From: Flavobacterium nitrogenifigens | GTDB lineage: Bacteria; Bacteroidota; Bacteroidia; Flavobacteriales; Flavobacteriaceae | NCBI RefSeq assembly: GCF_003254565.1 | Contig: NZ_QJRI01000174.1 | Coordinates: forward strand, 124,001 to 188,000 | Length of the DNA: 64,000 nucleotides | Direction: 5' to 3' | Shown here: in pieces, positions 62,101 through 64,000 of the stretch | How the letters are laid out: each line of letters opens with the position of its first letter | Numbering within the stretch: the stretch's first letter is position 1 | Made by a program: the position numbers and the translations under genes | The notes under the pieces: model-generated | The model's database searches: none | The model's input: only the letters and a program-made list of their open reading frames with translations | What the model was told of the DNA's origin: nothing

Positions 62101-64000
62101 GCAATACTATAAGAAACAGTATAACCTGAATCTGCAGGAGTAACTGTTATCGAAATTTCTCCTTCTTTAGCATTGTAACAGCTTAAATTTTTCGAATTTA
62201 TAGTAACTGTTGGTTTAGCAATTGGTTTTACTGAAAATGTCGGAATTGTATAGCTACAATCATTACTGTCAGTAACTATAATACTGTAGCTGCCTCCTGG
62301 ATCTTTAACCGTAATTTTATTCTCAGAAACATACGGTTGCCCGTTTATAGAGTAAGAATAAGGTGCAGTACCACCTTTAGCATTTATTGTAATTTCTCCA
62401 TCTGAACATGCTGTTAATGATTTTACATCATAAGTTGCAGTAAGCTCATCTGGTGCAATTATTTTTACATCACTTACATTGGTACAACCATCATCTGTCG
62501 TTACAGTAAGTACATAATCACCTGCAAGCAAATCGAACTTTGCATTATTTTTAGAAGCAGGTCCTACACTTTGAACTGTTGTACTGCCTTGTTTGATAAC
62601 AAAAGTATAATTTGGGTTGGCATTATTTGCTGCAACTTCTAAACTACCTTTATCACCTGCACAAAGAGGTTGTGTTATTACTTTCTGAACATCAACATCT
62701 AGTTTTCTAATAAGAATCTTATCAACTGTAAAATCACATGGGAAAGTAGTTATATTAGTTTGTCTAATATGTACAGTATAAGAACCCTCAGTACTTATTG
62801 GAAATATATTACTTGACTGATACGCTCCAATAGGTCCATTAGGATCTTTGCTTATTGCATACTCATATCCGGCTGGAACATCTTCAATGGTAATACTACC
62901 ATTTGTAGAACAAATAATATCGGTGTGCTTCTCTTTTGGAGTTAATGGGTTTTGATAAACATCAAAATAAAAACGATTGAAACAAACTCCACCTTTATAG
63001 GTAACAGTTAATCTGTATCTTCCTTTTGCATTTGCTATATAATCAGATCCTCTTCCTACTTCGTCCCATTTACAAAGTTCACTTGGGTTTCCAGTACTTG
63101 CCAATGCTTCGTTCGGACAGTTTTTACCTGTCGATACAGTACAGCTTCCCTCTACGAAACGTTCCCATACTATGCTAGAAGCATCCGTGATACTTGTTTT
63201 TATCTCTTTTTTATCGTTACCACCGCACAAATAAATGTTTGGAAATGGTTGACCAGTATCAGCACAAGTTAAGACTTCACTTGCGAAAGGTAACACAGGA
63301 TTTGTACTTGTACTTTTGAAACGAGTTACCACAAAAGATTGAGAGATAGATCTACATGGTGCTTGTGCCAAGTTGTACACATAATATGTCCCTTCTTTGG
63401 TCACATTAAATGGACTTCCTTCGCCTATTTTAATTGTCATTTTAGCGTCACTATACCATGTATATTTATCATATCCTTTTGCTGGAATAAGATCAACACT
63501 ATCTGTACATAAAGTAACATTCTCTGTATATTGACAACCGTCTACACCTACTAAAAAGTTTGTAGCTTTTGGTGTTACAGCACATCCTTCAGTTGAATTA
63601 ACACTTCCTTGCGGATCTGTTTCGTCGATTGAAAAGTTGGTGTTTTCCTTTCCTTTGTAAGTAGCAAAAGCCTGGTTGTCGATACTGTTAGAGCAAGCCT
63701 CACTTAGTGAATGACAATCAGGAACTACCTGCACCTTGAAAGCAATAGTACTTACGGTAGGATTATTCTTTGTTACTAATTTAGGGTCTGTTACCTCAAA
63801 AACAATTTTTCTTGTAACTGGGTCATAATCTTTTTTTACTATTATTCCAGCTGGCAAAGGAAGTAAATCAGTTTTCTGATTAAAAATAACGTTTATTGGC
63901 AACTGGTCAGTAATAACCAAAGAAGTTGCATCGTCATTACCTTTGTTTTGAATACTAATTTCATAACGCAATTCCTGACCAAGAGTCACATTCTGTCCTC
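46851..64000 (-). CDS. sprB: SprB-like giant gliding adhesin, N terminus outside window
   Basis: More than 5700 residues are visible and the frame is still open at the right edge; the Met read near 63989 is internal. Order from the N-terminal side: a DUF11-like domain (ELRYEISIQNKGNDDATSLVITDQLP, about 63550-63990), Cys-rich Ig/PKD-like segments (about 62930-63540), then about 57 SprB-type repeats of 75-95 residues (C-x-G at the start, PYxYS in the middle, DxxGC at the end), a jelly-roll domain inserted at about 60765-61437, and a T9SS type B C-terminal domain (about 46851-47120, MPNYFTPNGDGQND to HFTLYR). SprB moves along the surface and drives gliding. A paralogue of SprB is possible. Confidence 0.9.
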   Translation of the reverse strand, partial: GQNVTLGQELRYEISIQNKGNDDATSLVITDQLPINVIFNQKTDLLPLPAGIIVKKDYDPVTRKIVFEVTDPKLVTKNNPTVSTIAFKVQVVPDCHSLSEACSNSIDNQAFATYKGKENTNFSIDETDPQGSVNSTEGCAVTPKATNFLVGVDGCQYTENVTLCTDSVDLIPAKGYDKYTWYSDAKMTIKIGEGSPFNVTKEGTYYVYNLAQAPCRSISQSFVVTRFKSTSTNPVLPFASEVLTCADTGQPFPNIYLCGGNDKKEIKTSITDASSIVWERFVEGSCTVSTGKNCPNEALASTGNPSELCKWDEVGRGSDYIANAKGRYRLTVTYKGGVCFNRFYFDVYQNPLTPKEKHTDIICSTNGSITIEDVPAGYEYAISKDPNGPIGAYQSSNIFPISTEGSYTVHIRQTNITTFPCDFTVDKILIRKLDVDVQKVITQPLCAGDKGSLEVAANNANPNYTFVIKQGSTTVQSVGPASKNNAKFDLLAGDYVLTVTTDDGCTNVSDVKIIAPDELTATYDVKSLTACSDGEITINAKGGTAPYSYSINGQPYVSENKITVKDPGGSYSIIVTDSNDCSYTIPTFSVKPIAKPTVTINSKNLSCYNAKEGEISITVTPADSGYTVSYSIAGVAGGAYTSLPTTGLPSGDYKVTVKYTINGVDCTDPEKIIKITGPSATLTASAGVAELSGCGPTGNTKQGMVRITNPQGGVPFPAPNLYRYSFDGGKTYITDNFAYIDPSPTPITLYIKDAAGCIFPMSGIILEEKPADPLFSEPVLTYNCKGEGTATVTVNADANPNYSYSYYLGKPDPANPSNYIYTLNTNSPANIFKDIPVGDYKIKVEYNLVSAPTFSNLLKEDFGSGPPTTAPGIATAYCFNDQRTTKPFTCLDPYGVPSQSVEDNQYSVASFFWRGDDPSSNNSGAWFHYKDHTTNPNNLDNTGDPNGRYLLVNVGNAAGKYGILYSKPIVDVIPNQDVIVDFYVGNLLMPTYNSAAPIIRIELIDSKGNVVARDNTGEIAPGLNHPDRKKWVPISIKLNPGANTNLTFVVRSGSEIFDGNDLVIDDIWVRQLPKSCLQDKILNLQVKSGQEFSAEVVGVNGVKCKGDKNGTFSIVAKNFDTVNGFYYTLNGNATNPTWVKSTTSPITFNDKGEGTYNIKVRFANNASSCSFDIPTKITSPAAFVVNASASAATCKGATVTATVAGGTPDYVVTLKDKNSSYIKTFPTTTWKIDDVPAGTYIVSGTDANGCNAAMSKDLVISAPSKPTASIVSNVGLCFDGSNATIRVSVSGGLKPYTYQVSTDGGLTYSNPSATFNGPTFDYIAKGTGTYQFLILDDNKCDAITASQTINKTITAKADVTVPLSCKTGTAANATIDVTIDGGTAPYTYTVTNKGTGVVLVNNGTTAGPTFSYSATTAATYVFAIKDKNGCPITVEKEVLAKVAVTASHSVNPVTCFGKGDGYVDITPQNGVAPFKIQFNGTGAFTAVTTTPVRYSLLPGSVGAGTKYTYIVEDALGCQQQYTFYVTQPAAVTLTASITTPYNCTTNAATITASAGNGNGGFTYVLKNTTTGATIETNTTGIFNNLTIAGTYEVTATDSKSCPITKVVGTINALNPPKGMTLTPTAVKCPSNTTDVTITNVVNASGVAVPTAGLEYRIKLPVPPGTSTYQTSNTFTGLAAGKTYTFEVRDANFCVYEQILDVPSLPVFTVSSTSKNDISCSTSTDGSAIFTVTGLGNNVAYSYKVDALTPVSGTSPAAGSSFEIPVSNLSAGLHTIVVTNTATTCKQSQTVTIAAPSTALVLNPSSLEHVTCDNKGKATINVVGGWGDYEYTVTPTSPSGSAITKTTNVFSNLNAGDYSVSVKDLKGCIVTGTFKINDKVNPTASIDLTNSDFCVTGSGAKIVVSPNSAPNYMYKLDNGTAQNNGTFTGVTPGISHTIRVTDTSTGCYTDLTVPTINAPISAKLNPLVKDLTCDATNPNAIIEVSIKDGYPDYSYRVNTNGGGFSGSNIPVGAGKTTFTYQTTTGAAAATYEFEIFDSKGCRTTVTQNIAARVSPTATTTPTNPTCYNGNNGSIIVNASLGLPPYTYEVSTVSSTGPFTTMTSKTYSNATAGDYWFRVTDSKKCQFVTAKTTVSNPPQLTAKADVSVPLTCGTSNATQAATITVTVLLPGTPYSGTDKYRYSFNGVLPAGTSNTYTTSTSGPVTVDVFDANNCPYRIPVSPVVNTLNPPSNMAFSQANVISCMATQLDTDLTVSYTGGVGPFKVEITSTDAVPAPVVTVATGVTAQSYVFKDLAPGNYSFKVTDANKCTTTGDYKIEKVELPIANGSVISNVICKGASDGKLSFTVSGNVGATYTYELRNSLNALVPIAQSTKTGNVIDYVGLSADTYTFKVTNSTTTCSATKVLEVKEPAQPLVLLAPSITPITCSPNNGKIVINTTGGWGNNRYTLTQPDGTVVGPQANSTFANITQSGTYGISVTDLNGNGCTVTDTFTVSAKVLPSASIDLTASDLCYDSVGKATIVVTPTVVSPTYRYNINEGTYQVSGTFPNLEPGNYIVKVKDMATGCILPLSAIYIESELKFNATLSKSANCLTQNTEIKGTISGGKPNYSYTVTKNGVLDPTVIPVTGTTFTYTDPVDPPQVGNTTYVFTLTDASAAKCSLTSTVVVGPRTDPDFALTPNSTILCNGDATGSITVTIDKTKGAAPYTISVYNTTTSTSYGTQTTGLPAGDYTVRVTDDKGCYLEKTTTIVQPKKIEFDADVKPMTCDSSGSGISYGSITVKNFIGGSSDTAPLGPFTYTLTNNVGEPTQVAPHAISDVRGDYTFNILNFGIYELTVSDKNGCSITKTIPMASKPEDLKIEVKAGTESCTTASLIVTVNTPIIGGAYHFALYPINSGSTPPYKYADNMGSYQDADSTDPTDPKYTQSTFNGLLPGVTYSFIVYDEATDCYFFKQAEAATLTSSTLKTNVTPANVTCQGAKDGNVSFTFTGTQPTTTAVKYDVYNSQSNTLVIPSVGGTVTLPSNSATNVGPLVPGTYYILFTELDNTSTVVCMNTSKTFTISESVVPLTLSVSSPKNDNCGNNQGIVEAFGKGGTVTKVVVDPSDPTKTITVPAPYLYQIFADTGVAGVIDGSDKPVTDAALSASFDPALHTGSTFNKEWGHYLVYVKDANGCIQVEFVEVKLDPTPVITAVVNSACAAEDSFVIDVNMTTFGIAPYTYSLDGLDFMPMPLTSFSIPNLHSGNHTVEVRDFNGCGNKVTLNPIAVPLNITAKFTTEPTCRDTDGTITAVVTGGFAPNNFEYTLKNNTVVTPDVLQNSDPKFIGLAAGNYTVTVRDLNTNCSKSVVVDLLVPTLVDLVPGDITTTPVDCNGTQGTNDNGTLTVNLRAVNDNPDYKFILTPVLPAGPAITQDNNNYFTGLTAGDYTVKVISSRGCEFEVPANVPAPSAVYATATATPFSCVVDPTKTTVVVAAAGGTGTGTFTFSKDGTNYFTSNSIPSDDKYTFELPEIGSVQNPSYWVKDANGCVYKTNGLVTPLDPLPKLISATAKRSLLAGSQIDCQNGRELIQIDVVGGSTPADFKYEVSVDGNGYIVLTNSAGTPFTYNATTAGSKYQFRITDNVTSCQILTNIYEVPLFDLISVTATTASDVKCISDNNGTIQINIAGYSGKYDYQIFDGLTAVVGANGSHDTATSNPFVIPFGLPAGNNYTVHIQETGHPKCPSISNAVIIKEPAAALALNPLVVTPLGCTTLGAVVVNAKDGWGDYTYTLTQPDLTVVTNKDGKFDNLNQVGPAGSYKVSVKDANGCEVTDSFNLSTPVPPTATIDPATDYCYTAADKATIVVIASSTSPFALPTDTYDYSIDGGQTWQINNNTFVNLTPGDYTFTVRDKFGCTGTTTITTIESQLYASTEIKKEIFCVAPVEGTIRVKASGGYAPYSYTVAINGGTPSAPITFVNGTYSDYTVVSPLTNTYDFVVLDAHSCPMPAGSVTMKAPTAVTFTATPTSPYCSGTQGNVDNGSILFTLPTSNDNPPYTYTVQLTAPTTGLVLTQVNNPLFTGLSAGTYAVNVTSDRMCDNPTSVVINPPVAVEAEAKATPFTCTGTNINETIVTVTGKYGAGPNYTYSNNGTNWGTGNTFVVIDNESAQTLTYYVKDANGCVDDVQITVDPFPKLQKATVTQGTKAACNNAGEVINVVINGGASPANFQYEVYQDGVLLSGGPYAVTGNTFSYTAPTVGHFYQFKITDLTTSCSITTDPYEVPVFNTAKVIANASSSVSCNGLSDGKITFNIVDYTGPYTYQVYNNGIAVTGASGSGTTATANPFTIPFGLSVGAKYTVVITETGYPYCDITSADVNITEPPVLDLTTMVVTVKNQNCWTTGAVITADASTIVGGTPGSGFTFAFVPAGTVPTAGQYSSANTITIATTQVAPLFDSYDVYVKDGNGCPKFKTVNISLDPKPAITNVAVASQCYNAAGYRIDVTANGVGTLEYSLDGVQFQGANFFTVTAAGNYTVTVRDANKCTTTASAPVIIYEPLAVLAKVTKVPTCNAADGTITLFASGGKVPTPSYVYTRDNWTNTSTSPVFTGLAPGITYTFKVRDVNTGCVIEINETIDIPTDVTGIVATATPTSCNGYANGSISVTIGASNNNPVYMYSLAGPVNRLPQDSPFFNDLPFGNYVVTVTSGRGCSATAPVTVGQPAIIVVNKPTVTQYICSTGTNNIGNATITVAPGSVTGGSNDYIRYEFLRDGVQVQNDDRNTYTESDYLGGDYIVNVFDSKGCQGSYATVTIDPYIGIADLKIVATEITCKSDEAIQVTAIATTGTLPTLTYTIVGIDGNTYPLTPSVDGLWTNLKVGNYKIVVTNPVTGCSIERFHIVNEPNTFKFVASEIKNLTCYSDEDGAITLTLVDNIPTPKDNAGRFSYVITHESGTVINGATTTTELKLSNLKRGKYTVVATLAGSPFCDVQTEFNIDGPATELEILASKKDITCISTSDDGEIRISAQGGWSGDYLYKLDGPITVDFSAQNIFTGLKAGLYTVSVKDAGGCVDTDQIRLTVPTPIVVTASSDKTLLLCNGDLSATITVTAVTGGQGSNYLYTLNTTSVTPVRSSGPQNTPSFTGLGAGTYTITVTDGFNCVGESAPITITEPSEVKPSLAETRKMTCLTDTQLTLSAVGGTPPYTYSSDNVTYSTVPFTSSVSFDVTPGVYKYYVKDANGCVDFVSNEITINPLEPLLANLDIEHAVVLCRDEPTGVIVSNATGGLGNYEYTLLDGAGNILKGPQPEGRFDKLLAGDYKVVVKSGDCQTLPENVTINQPDEAFSAEFIPTPVKCFGGNDGQIVVNGKGGTGSYKYSISPRNDQYFDSNIFEKLKAGFYTVIATDEHGCYDSEIVEVKQPLAPLSVVETPGMTLPEQCAGELNGGFTIDIAGGTPPYMVSLNDINGTYIPVNGTQHTFANLAGGTYTVFVKDGGNCPQEVEVDVPLPVTLNPTVEVFYDCVNNAQANMVVVTIDPSNTDPTLIKYALDNGTFQPGNIFTDVAAGPHYITVKHENGCEVTTDLFEVDAVAELNAVDATNQSKDINTIVVKASGGVAPYEYSFNGEPFSSSNSYRIYKTGDYVVIVRDKNGCEKTITVHGTFYDFCMPNYFTPNGDGQNDTIGPDCGALAYKELTFDIYDRYGRVVAKYRVNGKWDGRYHGDELPTGDYWYVLKLNDPKDPREFVGHFTLYR
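47125..62900 (-). repeat. Array of about 57 SprB repeats in seven-repeat cassettes
   Basis: Each repeat begins with a Cys (TCxGxxxG-type) and ends with a DxxGC-type strand. A marker repeat (CKGxxDGxxSFxV-like) recurs with its Cys codon at about 62662, 60688, 58843, 57001, 55081, 53061, 51190 and 49345, spacings 1974, 1845, 1842, 1920, 2020, 1871 and 1845 bases. Six successive intervals from 60688 contain seven repeats each. Two repeats later in every cassette a P-T/S-A-S-I-x(n)-C motif recurs (for example KPTASI, NPTASI, LPSASI, PPTATI). Confidence 0.8.
60765..61437 (-). other. Jelly-roll, carbohydrate-binding-like domain inserted in the SprB array
   Basis: About 225 residues unlike the surrounding repeats: LLKEDFGSGPPTTAPGIATA, WFHYKDHT, GRYLLVNVGNAAGKYGILYSKPI, VIVDFYVGNLLMP, IIRIELIDSKGNVV, WVPISIKLNPGANTNLTFVVRSG and DLVIDDIWVRQ. 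The alternating strands and the DDIWV end are typical of CBM-like or MAM-like beta-sandwich domains in Bacteroidota surface proteins. It could bind polysaccharide; the ligand is not predictable. Confidence 0.75.

Noticed and set aside
46851..64000. Possible NRPS/PKS megasynthase or RTX toxin because of the very long open frame
   Set aside because: No adenylation, ketosynthase or GGxGxDxUx calcium repeats are present. The repeats are SprB-type, and the C terminus is a T9SS type B sorting domain with a SprF partner downstream.

Overview
The window looks like chromosomal DNA from a Bacteroidota bacterium, most likely Flavobacterium or a close relative. The evidence is low-GC coding sequence, promoters of the Bacteroidota TAnnTTTG type, a SprB-like giant adhesin with a type IX secretion (T9SS) type B sorting domain next to a PorP/SprF partner, many lipoproteins with short LxxC signals, and intergenic hairpins of the kind common in Flavobacterium. 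I see no rRNA, tRNA, CRISPR array, prophage or intact insertion sequence. No gene-free stretch exceeds about 300 bases; most of the longer gaps hold inverted repeats.

Layout. 1-5.6 kb is a metal-homeostasis block: a TonB-dependent receptor (cut by the window edge), a thioredoxin-reductase-like flavoprotein and a MerC-domain membrane protein, divergent from a Fur/Zur-family regulator, followed by an Nramp transporter fused to a universal stress domain and its MntR-type regulator. 5.7-10.8 kb (minus strand) carries a crotonase, an orphan NtrY-like histidine kinase, hemJ, a lipoprotein and hemH. 11-25.6 kb is a heme-biosynthesis region: an AraC-type regulator divergent from hemA, then hemC, hemD, hemE, hemF and hemB, with unrelated genes set between them and a cytochrome c lipoprotein one base after hemB. 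With hemJ and hemH this gives every step from glutamyl-tRNA reductase to ferrochelatase except hemL. A GxxExxY-family gene sits between hemA and hemC, flanked by two copies of one hairpin.

26-46.8 kb is mostly housekeeping and envelope genes: M13 peptidase, SCO-like copper chaperone, feoA-feoB with a 41-residue Cys-rich partner, alpha/beta hydrolase, HD hydrolase, acyl-ACP desaturase, acyltransferase, rnpA, DUF4349 lipoprotein, S41 protease, tandem OmpA protein, thioredoxin-like protein, GNAT enzyme, several lipoproteins, a LysM lytic transglycosylase and pgk.

46.85-64 kb is one open reading frame on the minus strand, still open at the window edge: a SprB-like gliding adhesin of more than 5700 residues, with sprF just downstream. 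Reading the protein, I find about 57 SprB-type repeats arranged in a higher-order array: cassettes of seven repeats recur every 1.84-2.02 kb. In the most N-terminal cassette a carbohydrate-binding-like jelly-roll domain takes the place of two repeats. This architecture and the repeat-flanked GxxExxY module are the observations I consider most worth following up.
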